Assembly (NCBI GenBank): GCA_035041965.1
Contig: JAPYMA010000648.1
Location: 1 to 64,000, forward strand
From: Anisakis pegreffii
Lineage: Eukaryota > Nematoda > Chromadorea > Rhabditida > Anisakidae
Reading direction: 5' to 3'
Length of the DNA: 64,000 nucleotides
Shown here: in pieces, positions 50,170 to 63,485 of the stretch
Numbering within the stretch: the stretch's first letter is position 1
Layout of the letters: each line of letters begins with the position of its first letter
Notes under the pieces: generated by a model
What the model was told of the DNA's origin: nothing
What the model saw: the letters and a program-made list of their open reading frames with translations, nothing else
The model's database searches: none
Program-made: the position numbers and the translations under genes

Positions 50170-53100
50170 TCAGATGCCATTGAATCGAACCCGTTTCTTT
50201 TCAATGGTTTTACCATTATTATTATTATTATTATTGCTATCATTAGTGTCATTGGTGTTAATTGTTGATAATTGATTAGAGTTATCATTGTGAGTTGTTA
50301 TAATTAACGGATTATTGCTAGCGTTATTTCGATGATTAGTTATTATTGACCGTTTTGGTGGTGGTAACTGAGATGTAATGAACGGCTCGACAATCGATTC
50401 ACTTGGCAATGATATGATCGAGTCGCCGTCCGGAATCAGTCTCAACAAATCCGATGGTACACGACGTAACGGAGTTGTGATCCTATCAAGACGTTTCCCT
50501 AAAATCATTCACAATTCAAATTTGCAGCGATACAGTTGATAAATTCAAGAATGAATCAATCTCTGAATTTCTATTGACTATAATCAATAGAAATTCAGCC
50601 ATTTCAATGAATATGCAAAAATCCACACAATTAATACAGATGAATATTCCCAAAAATCCGATGCCATTTAAATAAAGTGAAGAACAAATGAATCATAAGA
50701 AATGCATGTAAAAATGGATCTACTAAAAAAAGAAAACGAACCATCTTCAACGTATAAGAATGCAATCGCAATCAGAATGAACAACGAGACAACTGCCAAA
50801 ATACTCGCAATTACTGTTATCCACACACTGTGTTCTTCATCCTCACTTTCAATGTTATCATCGCTGTCATCTCCGTTACACATCTTTTTTGTTGCTATAC
50901 AACCTAGACTTCCGTCAGCAACGTTCTTATCTCCTACTTCTGATAGCCATTTTGATAACCAATCATTCTTGCAAATACACTGCCACACATTATCTGCAAA
51001 CATCATCACTCTCAAATTATTATTATTATTATTCGCATTCTTTACTCTCTTTCTCATAATCGCAAATTATTACTCTTACTAATATCGACTTTGTATTTTG
51101 CGAACTGAAATTTGTTCATGTCGGATATTATCCGAATTTTTCGCTGTCATAATTGTTTCATTTCACACTTCTATGAAACAATGTGAATACTTTAAGATGA
51201 ATGGGACATTTTCAGAACGAAATAGCAATTCACATGGAACATTTTAATAGAAAAATTTGCTTTGGTAATTACCCCGAACGACACTTTCATTACTTTTAAA
51301 TAATAAAAGTAGTCATTCACGTTAACTGTTCTACTTGAAAAGACATATTCTGATGCACTCTTGAGGAATGCGATTCTGAGGATGCATTCTTGAATTGCAA
51401 ATACCATAGACTACATTTTATTGGAGAAAGACAATTGTCAGTTTTTATTTCAATAGAAAGAACTGCAATCCAACAAATAAAATCATTCCGAACGCATTTG
51501 TGACTTTGGTTTACTTGCGAAAGTCGGTCAAATCTGTTGAAACGAACAAAAAGCGTGAACGAAATTCATCTGATTTTATCTTATATTTGCTTGTGCATTC
51601 AAAATATGTTTTCAGATACAAAAAAGTTATTTGAGTGGAGTAATTTAGCGATCGGTTAATGTAATTGCAATACGACCTTGAAAACTGCATGACTGTCTAT
51701 AACAAATAGCACCGAGCACGATGCATCAATCAGGTCAATCAACTCAACGAATCAATAAATAACTTCACGTTTCTAACGCATCAGCGCCCACGCGATCATT
51801 TTGATGATGAACAATTCATATTTGTGTACTATCACTAAAGTGCCACTCATTTTCTTATTATAACAAGCACTACCAATCATGACCATATCCCGCTATTTAT
51901 CTCTGTACATATGAAAAACTTCTTTCAATTGCGTTACAATGCCAAAAATAGATCACTGAGTTGATACTACTATTATCAACGGAAGAAGAGAAGATTATAA
52001 CGAAAAACCAACCAGAAATATCAACAACATCCAAATTGCTCGTTGATAGGCTATCAAAAGTTCCTTTCGAAAGATAAAAGAGACGATTGTGATTTAAGTA
52101 AATTCTTGTGAGTGGTAATCGCAGTAACGCCTTCGAATCAATCTTCAATTACATTCACGTTCATTTTGATTCGGTGGTATTCAAATGCTTTTAAACATTA
52201 TTGAAGTCACAAACAACTGCCATCACACCACCACCTATTATTGATCAATAATTTCCAAAACCCCAAAAGAAATCATTCAAATCCTCTTTCAGTCATCAAA
52301 GAATTTGGTTCGATTATATTCAAAATAAAGAAAACTTGAATGAAACCAAAATGTGTTTTAAAAAAATCGATATCAAGAAACCTTTTCGATTTCATTATGA
52401 TCAAGCGCGAGTGTTTTCAGTGAAACTAATGAGGCGAGGTCGTTCTCATCGATTTGCTTGATATTATTACTCGACAATAATAAAGTTTTTAACTTCCGAA
52501 GAGGTCGAAGAAACGAAACATTCCCTTAAAATTATTCAACATAAACGTTTTATTCAACGAAAATGGAATGAAATTTCCACAACAAACGTTTCAATGCATT
52601 CTTCACAAGATATATAATTTGCGAAACGTTAATTCAGTATCTTTTCTATCTTCTCACTAATTTGAATTTCAACGAAGAAAGCTTTCAAGAAGACAAAAAA
52701 GAAACGAGATCTTACCAATGCCATCATCAGCCGACAATGATTTTAACTGATTATTTTCTAATGAGAGTATTTTAAGCTGATGAATTGGTTCGAGGGCACG
52801 TGATTCAATTTTATTTATTTTATTTGCAGCGATCGATAATGAATTCAATCTGAACATTAAAGCATTTCATTCTGTATCTCAACAAATTCAAAAGATAAAA
52901 TTCTGTGACCATATTGTGGTCATTAAATTTTTTCGACCACATTATTTGCAATATAGAAAATTGTTCTCAGAAACAAGCACATAAAAGGATCAACATTTCA
53001 ATGAGGACAAAATTTCTGATAACTAAATCAAAGAATATTTCAGGGTATGATATACCTAACGCTTTCAGCTAATGAATGCAGATCACCATCCTGGATTTGT

Positions 53101-56100
53101 GTTATTGAATTACGATCCAGCGATAAAACGTTCAAATTCACAAGATCACGCAAACTGATATTCTTCAGTGTTTGAATGCTGTTATTATTAATGAATAGTT
53201 TTTCGAGTGATTGCAATCCGTGTAATTCAACATTCGTTATTTGATTATTTCCTACAAATACTTTGCAATATTTTGATGCAGCCGTTTTCATATGACTCCA
53301 TCACGAAACTGGTTAAAAAAGGCAAAACTGAACAACCGCCACTTTACTTGACTTCACAGAACAATTTCATTGGAATATTGAAACATCAAATGAAACGTAT
53401 GCATAAAATAATGAATTCGTTCTTTAAATCAAAACTCTTTCAGACTTACCGATATCCAATAGTTTCAAATTTTTCATATGAGCGAATGCTGACCAATCAA
53501 CAGTGGTTATAGTGTTACCATGTAAATTGAGAGTTTCCAAGTTATTTAAACCACGAAAAGTGTTTCTGAAACGAATATAACAAGTTAACTTCGAGTGATG
53601 TTTTGTAGACACGGTCTCGAGTGATTCGAGTTAGTACAGATTTACTATGTAACAAAGGAGCAATTTGCCATATTTACAATATGGACACAGTCCACTTACT
53701 TTGAAATATCAGTGAGCTTATTATCAGCTAAACTGAGCGTTTTTAGATTGGTGAGCGTTTGGAAAGCATCATCTTCGATATACGAGATTTGATTATCACT
53801 TAAGATGAGCGTTTCCAGATCTTTCAACTTATCCACTTGTCCTGAAATGAATTATCATCACAAATTGATTTTTGTAATCATTCTAATATTCATCACGAGA
53901 GGCATCACGCTGACTGACAATCAAAATTCATCAGCAATAACCACGATGACAGCAAGTAAACGAACGAACCTTTGGTAACTTGCGCTATTTTATTGGCACC
54001 AAGATCGAGAACTTGAAGACGATGCAAGTCTTCGACGATGACCGGCTCAATTCTTTTTATGATATTGTTCCTCAGCTGAAGTATCTTCAACCGCTGTCCA
54101 ATGTTACTGAACGCACCTGCACGAAACACACTCACGCCAGAGTGCTCTATCGATAGCTGACGAGGACGTACCTAAATTATTGCAATCAGAATCATACTTA
54201 TTGTTAAGACTCACCTATTGCTGCATTGAAAGAAACACTTAAAGTGTATAAATATAAATCTTGATGCCACAGCAAAAGTCCATGATAATTCTATGAAAAG
54301 ATTCGTATTCGAGTAATGACAGCGATGATGAGGCAATACCTGTGCAAACATATCGGCCGGTATGATGTTAATTAGCGAATCCCAAATATACAGTTTTGAG
54401 ATTAACGTTTCATTGAGAGCATTTAGAGCACTGAACACTTGTGGCATCTTTTGACGAGTACACCCAATCCATATTTTATCACTGTGGTTATCACTTAATG
54501 ATGGGTGCTTCAGATCCTGTGACGGGGAAGGTGATGTTGTATCGATGAAACATCGACATGCTTCCTTAAATTTTCGTTTATTTTTTTATTTCAGTGATTC
54601 ATGCGATTGTTCCAGAAATCAATGATCCTATGTCAAGTTTTTATTTCAGTTATTCACCCAGATGATTAATCCTCTGTGTCAATGACTACACCATAACAGA
54701 ATGGAATATACATAAGATGCGTCTCTGAGAACATATGAACGAACTGGAAAGTGATTTTCTTAAAGAAGTCTAAGTCGGATAGTAAATTTAATGTTACTGA
54801 ATTGTGGAATTCTGCACTTTATTGACATGACTCTAAAGATGGTTCATTGGATAGCGATATTTAGATAACGTCTATAATGATGCGCCCATTTCCTCGGTGT
54901 TTTGAAAGAATATAAAAATTCCAATTGGACAAATCAAAAGAGGTCACAGCGAGAGCTTTGAAAATAGAACGAAACAAATTTCGTACACACAGATTTCGAA
55001 ATATGAAACCGTTGTCAAGTACCAATTCAGTGATGCTGATTTCATGAAAAACGACAACTGACCACATAGTGTAACTAGAAATGTTGAGTGTTGACACAAG
55101 TTCAGCAATCTTCCACAAACTCTAAATGAAATTCTCAAAAGATACTGTCAACAGTGTATCCACCACTATGTTTAAACATTTCGTCATATGCTGATGTAAT
55201 TTCACGATCTCAACTGATCGGTTCCAACTTATTATCGCGGATAAAAACTACAGTTAAAGAAGTTGAGATGAGTGCAATGCACTGAGATGGAACGGAACGT
55301 TCGATCTGATGAAATCATCTTTGATCACTTCGACAAAAATCTATTGTATTGAGTTTGTGGGATGGTGTGACAAGTAGTACCAGACACAAAAATGTTTCAT
55401 CTATTGATATACCTATCCATCCATACAACAAAATAATCAAATGATATCACATATACCATTTTCTAAAATATGCCTATAATCCACCTAATTCAAATAACAA
55501 TTGTTGTTTACTTACATTCTTAACTTAAATACTTCACCTATTTCTCAACTCCTTTCCTTCCTCTTCTCAGCATAATGGATACTTTCCGTTTCATTTTACA
55601 ACACTCAAAACTACTTCTACCGATGCAAACAGATTGAAACTCGAGTTCCCTTTCACTCTGATGCGAAAACGTTTGGTAATACGATAACTGTGTTGGAATT
55701 TCGATTATTCACAATGCAAACGTTATGTGACCGGAGGTGTATTCTCATGGAACGATTGCGCACAAATTGAAATGATTTCACAGGTGAAATATACGAGATT
55801 GCATTACTCATTTCTCAATGCGACACATTTTCATTCATCAAAAATGAAAAGTTCCATGGTTCAATTTAGACGATACATCTTGAAAATACTCAACAGCAAC
55901 GGATTTTCACTATTTTATCACATGTGTCAGCTGTGGGAAAGTTTCAAAATGGAATTCAATTGTATAGAACGACAAGTTTGACAGCACTGAATTACTGATA
56001 ATGAGAAGTGTCATAAACTCTGAAGCAGTCACACAAAATCGACGTTTAACACTCATAAAGACAAGTTGAGAAAGTTTATCTAATTATTCTGGATGCTGCT

Positions 56101-57428
56101 CACTTACCAGTAAGAAAATTTCAGAGAATTGCAATAAACGACAGCAACAGTTACGAATGCTTTTTTTTCACGGTTTCACTGACAAAAGAAAAACTAAGCG
56201 AGTACGCATTAAATTTTTATTGATACTGATTGAGGTCAAAATCATTGGAACTCGTATTTGTCCATTAATGATTGGCTGAGTATTGAATCACATTATTCGT
56301 TACGGTAACAATTTATGAACATTTATTGCAATTTTGCTTTGATGAATTCCATTCAAATGGAACCAAAGAGAGTCATTTGGTGATTAACGTGAAATTGTCA
56401 TTCATATGCGAAAAGGAACGATGACGTGCTGATTGGTTCTGAAGACTTTCAGATAAGATCACTTTTGCGATAGTCATAAGAGCTGAATGCAAAGAAATAA
56501 TAATTGAGCAATAATTTTCCGAAAGCTCTATTATGCTGTATTCTGGCTGCTAAGCAACCAAACAAAAACGCTATATTTCAAGTAATAAATATCGTAATAA
56601 TATCTACAAATTCAAAATAATATTCAGGCACTACCAAACACGAAACGTTTATTTCATCTGAATGCTTCTATTATTCGCATAAATTTTATGTTGGTTTGTG
56701 TGTTAATGTCAAAAATATTATAATTACACTCACATTCACTCCCTCTATTTTGCATTGTATACGTTCGAATAGATCTAACCTAACCCTCATACTGCACATA
56801 AAGCCTTTTGTATTCATATTCAAATTGAATAACGATCATTTTCTGATTACTCGAAAATTATTCGTCAACTCATTCAGGGATGCGTATGCGGAGTTTCGTT
56901 GAACTATTCACACATAAACAGGTTCGTTGATGCGTAGTTATACACATGAACAGAGTGAACCTGTTTTTATGGCAGTGAATCAAATAATTATTGTTCTGAG
57001 TTTGTGAGGCGATAAAATCACCCCTTCGAAATTTCGAGAATTGGTTACCTCTTATGGTTTGATACTCTCTTAAATGCATAAGTTGAAGCTCTTTCTTGCA
57101 AGAAGAAGAACAGAGCAGAGCAAGAAATCTTAGATACATCTAATTTTTGATACGGAAATGAAGTAATAAAGGCGACTGCAATGAGGATACGAACAATGAT
57201 AAAGACAAATGATAGTAGCAATGATAAGAAGAGAATAACATCAACAAAACATACCCTCTCATGCGGTTCGGCTGCTTGTTTAAAAGCAGCATCAATTTGT
57301 TTGCACGCTGATGTTGTTTGTGCGTAAGAAAATCGTACTGATGATACAAGTAAACACAATAATAAAGTATACTTCAAATAATCGTTGCAAATACGCCTCA
57401 ATCCAATTAAATGTCGCATTTTTATCAT
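50170..57428 (-). CDS. Single-pass leucine-rich-repeat membrane protein
   Basis: Likely a cell-surface adhesion or receptor-like protein; exact orthologue not recognised. Minus-strand exons: 57428-57255, 54516-54340, 54171-53970, 53841-53700, 53565-53450, 53251-53056, 52849-52716, 52524-52382, 52142-52013, 50993-50742, 50498-50170. All are in phase, giving about 664 residues. The start is a signal peptide with hydrophobic core YTLLLCLLVSSV and a probable cleavage after FSYA (residue 36). About 14 repeats of the LxxLxLxxNxI type follow (for example LETLILSDNQIS, LKILSLENNQLK). A cysteine cap comes next at about 472-510 (NVWQCICKNDWL... C... C). Then come an acidic stretch, a membrane helix at about 528-552 and a ~110-residue cytoplasmic tail with an Asn/Thr-rich low-complexity part and a basic end (EKKRVRF). 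Intron 1 is unusually long, 2.7 kb. Candidates are nematode extracellular-LRR proteins such as PAN-1, LET-4 or EGG-6; the sequence alone does not decide. Confidence 0.88.
50217..50240. repeat. Trinucleotide run encoding poly-Asn in the LRR protein tail
   Basis: On the minus strand, AAT repeats encode seven consecutive Asn in the cytoplasmic tail. The surrounding 40 residues are also Asn/Thr/Ser-rich, so the tail length is likely variable between individuals. Confidence 0.85.
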
Positions 57429-60400
57429 TCATATAATCAATAACGCCCTTTAGAGGCGAATCGCACTAAAAGACGTTTCAAAACCGAATAATTATTTGAT
57501 TGTTCTGTAATACCTTAAAATAAAGCATTGAAATTCATTATCGTCAACATGAAAATAACACAAAATTTATTTAACGACGTAAATAATGAACTTATGCAGA
57601 GTAAACGCCAAAATAAGCGAAGGAGAAAAGCAAACGGAAATTAGCGGCAATGGAAAAGCAAATTTGGAATCCATCGAAAAATTTAAACTGATTGAAATAT
57701 CGTCGGATCGTCTTTATAGTCGATCACCAAAGGCTATCATTCAGTTGAAATGTTGACTAATTATTGTTGTCAAACGATATGGAGCGAACTTCGTTTGCTT
57801 CCAGTTTCAAACTAAACTCGTTAACTACAATTCAAACGATGCATTCAAGAAATCATAAAATATTTGATATTATATTCAATCGAATGAATCGCTAGGCGAA
57901 CAGCGTGCGATACGAAAAAAAACGGTATTCATTATGTCACATCCCGTTCATTAGCCGAACACAAAAAATTGTTGAAAATCGAAAATTTTCACGGCAACAA
58001 TCATCGCATCGCCAGATATGTCAAGTTTAACGACATTCAAAAAATTCATCAGCTGCTCATTCCGTGAAAACATTCAACGAGTAGACAAAATGCGAAACGA
58101 CAATATACAGTAGGGGGCACGATGAAAATGAAACCACGACGGTCACCAAGGTGAATGCTAGGATTGCGGATATTGGTAATGAAGAGATTTGATAATCGTC
58201 TGGATAGCTTGAGGCTTATGCTTATCAAAAATAATGACCTCAAATGAGAAGAGAGCCCAAGAAACGATGTTTTAAACACAAAAAATGATGACGATAATGA
58301 ATGCACGTATGTATAAACTGAAAATTACTGAGGCGAGAAAATAAGTACATTACGGATTTCAACTGAAGAATTATGTAAGAGTTTGCGAAAAGATCACAAA
58401 ATACAGAAACAAGAAGGCAATTTCAACTCATTATAATAACGAAATGAATGCACACTCATTATGAACAAGAAATATGAATTCTTGAAAAAAAGAACATTCG
58501 TGAAATTCTTTCAATGGGTACTGTGCAAATCTGCTAATTGTGCATAAACGAATGCGAAACGGCAATAACAAAGTGCAACTATGCATTTGAATGGAATAAC
58601 TTCGGATTTTTATGCTTTTTGATCGTATTCAATTAATCAGTCTTCTATACAGCCATTGAATGCACAATTTAGAGGAATTTATTAAATTAGATGAGATTAC
58701 GAATGGCAAAGATGAACGTGATAAGATCCATGATCATCCGACTACGTCGAAGCGGATCATCCGAAAATGCTTTTTGACAGCAAAAAACTGGAATAGCCAA
58801 AAAAAAAATTGACGCATCAAAGAACTGCACTTGCGTTCCACTTATGCACTACACATAAATCATCATTCGATAGTTTCTTCAACTTTCTATTTTTGGATTC
58901 ACTGAGATGAAAGCTCTTGCACTAGGCAGATGATGGGTTGGGCTGCATACGTGAAAGCCTGCCTGGCCGTGCAAAAATGAGAATGAACGAAGAACGACGA
59001 GAATAATAATTTATGCACTGAAGAGCCATTAACTCAGCGTACACTCTCATTACCGCAACAAGAACCATAAATCCATGAAGCGCAAACATAATAATTTTAT
59101 AGGCTATGAAAAATGAAATTCATTTTACTTGTTCGTCACTCATCTAACCGATTCGTGGATGACTGATCTTCGTTAACATGGAAATTATTCATTCATGCAG
59201 AAAAAAGCACAGAATATACTGCCTCGAGCGATTTTTCTCATGATATGAACGGTTCCAGTTCAGCTGAGAGAGAGCCGACTCAAAGTTGCGAGGAATGATC
59301 AGTAATGAATTCCGTGAGGCGTTTTAGATGAATTTCAGATAGAGTAGTAGACATAATTGAAAGCAAAATGCACTTCTTTGAAAGGTGCCAGTTGTCCTTT
59401 TAGTCGGCAGTAATGATGAAAAAGAGAAGGGCTTTTCTCTGAAGTAATTGAACTGATTTAGCGATAAACTTCTATCCACGTCGATAAAACACACTACGGT
59501 TCATGTCTGAATGGGCGAATAGAATTCTACCAACAAAAAAATTTCTCTTACCACGGAACTGCGCTCTAGTTAGTCTTAATTCTGAGCGCTGAAACAAAAG
59601 ACGTCTGTCTATGAAAAACGATCGATTTTATTTCTAAACTGATCCAAATCCAAAATAAGACGGGATTTTCAATAATAAAAACTTCTTATGGAACACAAAT
59701 AGTGAACTGATAACATCAAAACGTCAACGAACTAGGCACTTGCACAAAAACGCAATATAATCAATTTATGCATGGAACGTACTAATGAAACACGTTCAGT
59801 GCAATCAAACAAAATCAAGCGCGGATATCATAATGAATATTTTGTAAGATCGATATTCGCGACGCACACTGGATACAGCTGATAAGAGTGATGACGAACG
59901 CATTCATAATTAATGCACAAACAAAACAACTCGGCAAAACAACCAACTGCATGCAAATAAGCATTCCCAGCCCAATGAACAGATGCATTATTGCATTCAT
60001 CCATCCCATCCGTCCGTCCGTCCATCGCAGTGCCCAATCGCCATCCCATAACCTTATAACAAACATCCTGTTCACAAACAACACTAGAGCACAATCAAAC
60101 TCTCTTCTATACATACATACGTAACCAAACGTACGTACCATCGTGTGCCTGGCTTGACCAATCCAATCTCTTTCTATCGATTCTCTCTTCGTGAATCATC
60201 TTTTTCGCTCTCTTCAATGTTCTAATTCTCAGCAATTCACGTAGTCATCAATGAAATCTTCATAAATCCTCAGCATTCTCATGCCATACACACAATTCAT
60301 TATCTCTTCAAACGTATCTGTATATGGATAATAATTGTTTGATGTGCGACAAATGAAAGGTGTGAGCCGACTTCAGATGGTTGGTTGTTCGGAACGAGTC

Positions 60401-62851
60401 GTCGCGAAGCGACCAAACCACGCTGACGATCGAGCCGAATCCTTTCTCCAGACGTTTTTCACTTGCAATCAGTACGAAAAAATTAATGAAAATTACAAGC
60501 AACGCTGTCAGAGTGTATTCAATTAATAATTATTATGCAGTATAATTAAAGTTATTTAAATATGAATGAATAAAACACACAATACCGATGATAAAGTCAA
60601 TGAAAATATGGAAGCATTAAAAAAGAAGCTGATCATCTAAAATTCAATTTATCAAAATTCATCAAGCTAATCACCATGAGTGAGCATATTTTGTGCACTG
60701 ATTGATCGATGTTGAACTTAATTCCACTAACTTTATCTTAATATCAAAACAACTTTAAATGGAAATTCAACTAACGATGTGCGAAGTGAATTGACGTACT
60801 TATAGAAATTTTACTGAACTTCATAAGCAAATCAAATCGCAAACAATACGAACTAAGTTCGTCGTACAAGTTGAATGTGACTTCAACATTAATAGTAGTA
60901 CGGTGAATTAAAGTACTTTCACTCATTAACTTTCAGCACTGTTCAATCAAATATCTATGAAAGTGCGTACCGTTTTGTGACTGTGACCTCCTCGGGGACC
61001 CGGATAGACAGCCCAACAACAATAAAATCATAACATACAATAATAGTAATCACTGAATCACTGTCTCGAGGACACCTAATTGAAGAATACTGTTGACCGA
61101 ATAACGAGTTAAGACGTTTGCTGATCAGACACTGAGTAGAGATGTTCGTTAAAAGAATGCCGGGATGAGACGTCCGTCGATCGATTACCGAATTGAGGCT
61201 ATTGCCTCTGGAATATAGTTTCGAAACTATTGCCTTACGAATATATTTTCGAGGCCAATGCCTCCAGAGAATACAATAACCAGGTGATTGAGCCGAAGAC
61301 GACCTAAGTTCCAGATAGCTCTCCTTTTATACAGTTTCGACTGCCAAAGATTCGACCCCTTTCCCAGGGATTTAGGCCGATGTTTTGACTTGTTTTAATG
61401 GCTTTTCTTAATAATTTTATTATCGGCCTTTCGATCAGTTCAGTTTGTCCGAATGTTGTGCTTCTGAATGGAAAGAGCTGCTTGAACGGTTATCGGTTGT
61501 TTTAATCAGCCAGCCAGTTAGAACGAATAAATTCATTCGCATTTCGCGACATATCCATCATGAGACTAAACCTCAAACATTTGAAGACACTGCCGCTACG
61601 TCAATCTAATCAACCAAAACGAAGTTCTGAGAAATCGTTTAAAAAAATAATTCATACAAAACGTTTACTCTTCGAGCAGCCAATGACGACTATCTCATTC
61701 ATATTCGTCATGTTTGACGATCGAAGATATTTTTTTCCAATGACGCACGTTCAGTGCTAAGTTTTAATTTAGAAGTTTAGAAGACGAATTGAAAGGAATT
61801 TGAAGTGGATGAGAGAATGAGTTGATGAAATAAACTATAATAATAATTATAATGATAATAACGATAAATGATTTATTCTCTGTAAAGGAGTTCAATGAAA
61901 ATATGACGATGTTGATGTTGAGTGATGACGAACGTTCAGCAGTAAACTCAAAATACAACCTCCACAAAATACCTCTCCCATCGAAAAAAATAACATTTCT
62001 AAAATTTCGACCATATGTTCGCAATAAAATATGCCATCAATTTTTACGCATTTCCATAAATAATCGGTTGGGAAAAAAGAAATAAAATCGTATATTTATT
62101 GACGAATCATTGATGAAATTCATAACAAACATCTGTCCGCCGTTGCATTGATGTTCGTAATATGAATCTTAAATATTTGGAAATATGTATGAATTTTGAA
62201 ATAATCGAATGTGAATTCTGAATATATCAAATTCATTGAGAAGAAATTTTCATTTGGAAGGAAACGAGATATACGAAAAGTGGAATAAAAATTGAAAAAA
62301 AAGAAACAAATAAATCAGTGATTTTATAATAAGTGCAACAATGTTAACCATAATGAATAAAATCATCCCTGATTATGAATAAATTTCATTACTATTCACT
62401 ATTATTATCATTATTAAAACTACTCCGGGTAATATCCCTACCTATAAAAATAGATCTCAAACATCATAACTGGAACAGCGATATGTTAAAATTATAATAA
62501 CTCTGTGTGCAACAATTATCACAAGAAGAAACGAAGCTTGAAGGATATGTCACCACCAGTCACCGAGTAGGTCAGGTAAAGTAAAACATTCCTTGAGGGA
62601 GTATTGAATACTTTTCCTTAAAATGCTATTTTCTCAAAATTACACTCGCTATAACACCAGCTAAAGTGTAGTTTATTTACAATACTGAGAATCTGGTAAA
62701 CACTCTTGATTATTTTAATGATTTGGAGATTGAAGGAAACACGTTCGTAATTATGTGCTGCTTGCTCTTGGCTCATAAAAAGCTTTCCCTAGCACTCAGC
62801 ACTCTCGTCAACTTGCGAAAAGCGTATAAACTCATACGAGTGTATTTTTAG
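57429..62851. other. Intergenic, upstream of the LRR gene
   Basis: No gene supported. 60002-60030 has short CATCC/CGTCC steps. About 60985-61400 is different in texture (less AT-rich, with 'cctcggggacccgg' and a repeated 'attgcct' motif near 61200-61275). It could be an LTR or other transposon fragment, but no ends, primer-binding site or duplication were found. 61839-61868 is ATA-rich. Confidence 0.45.
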
Positions 62852-63475
62852 TGACCGCACAATTTGTCGACAGACGTTTTGACTAAAGACAATTTGTCTA
62901 AAGACACGTTGCCTAGCATACGATTTGTCTGGTGGACATTTTGCCTATCGGAGTTAGCCTAATGGGAATTTTGTCTAATAGAACTTTGCCTAATGGGCAT
63001 GCCTAATGAGATTGTTAGGCGCATCCGTTCAGAACGTGCGTGTTGGGAATGTTTACCTCGTGGCTATTATCAGAACACTTGTGCATATGAACGTTGGTGA
63101 TTTTGATGGCTTCAATCAAAGTCAAGTTTTGACCAATGAAGGAAATGTGCTGTGTATGAATTCAAACATAGTTCCATGAAGGAGACTGCTGAAGCAAGCT
63201 GTCCACCACTGGTGCTAAAGATGAACTAGGCACGTTGTTTGATCTTGCTAACTTCAAGTGTTCTACGGGTGTTCTAATAATAGCCACGAGATGAACATAG
63301 CCAAAGTGTTCTGAATGGGTGCGCCTAACAGTCTCGCACGCCCATTAGGCAAAATATTCACTAGACAACCCGTCTTTTGGACAAACAGTACAGTAGACAA
63401 AACGTCTGTTAGGCAATGTATCTTTAGACAAACTGTCCGTAGTCAAAAAGTCTGTTGACGAATTGTCCGGGTACC
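62852..63475. mobile_element. Fold-back / Mutator-like MITE, 624 bp, 10-bp target duplication
   Basis: The flanks are a perfect direct repeat GTATTTTTAG (62842-62851 and 63476-63485). The arms, about 200-220 bp each, are inverted copies: the left begins TGACCGCACAATTTGTCGAC and the complement of the right begins GGTACCCGGACAATTCGTCAAC. The similarity runs inward through 'tgttaggcgca' to 'ctcgtggctatta'. The outer arms consist of degenerate short tandem words of the type 'acaatttgtcta' and 'ttgcctaatggg'. The centre (about 63090-63280) has no coding capacity. A 9-11-bp duplication with long inverted arms fits Mutator-like or fold-back elements. Confidence 0.88.
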
Positions 63476-63485
63476 GTATTTTTAG

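Noticed and set aside
54861..55118. Leu/Ile-rich frame inside LRR gene intron 1
   Set aside because: Exons 57428-57255 and 54516-54340 join in phase without it, and its repeats do not follow the LRR consensus.
60985..61400. Possible solo LTR
   Set aside because: No TG...CA ends, target duplication, primer-binding site or polypurine tract could be identified.
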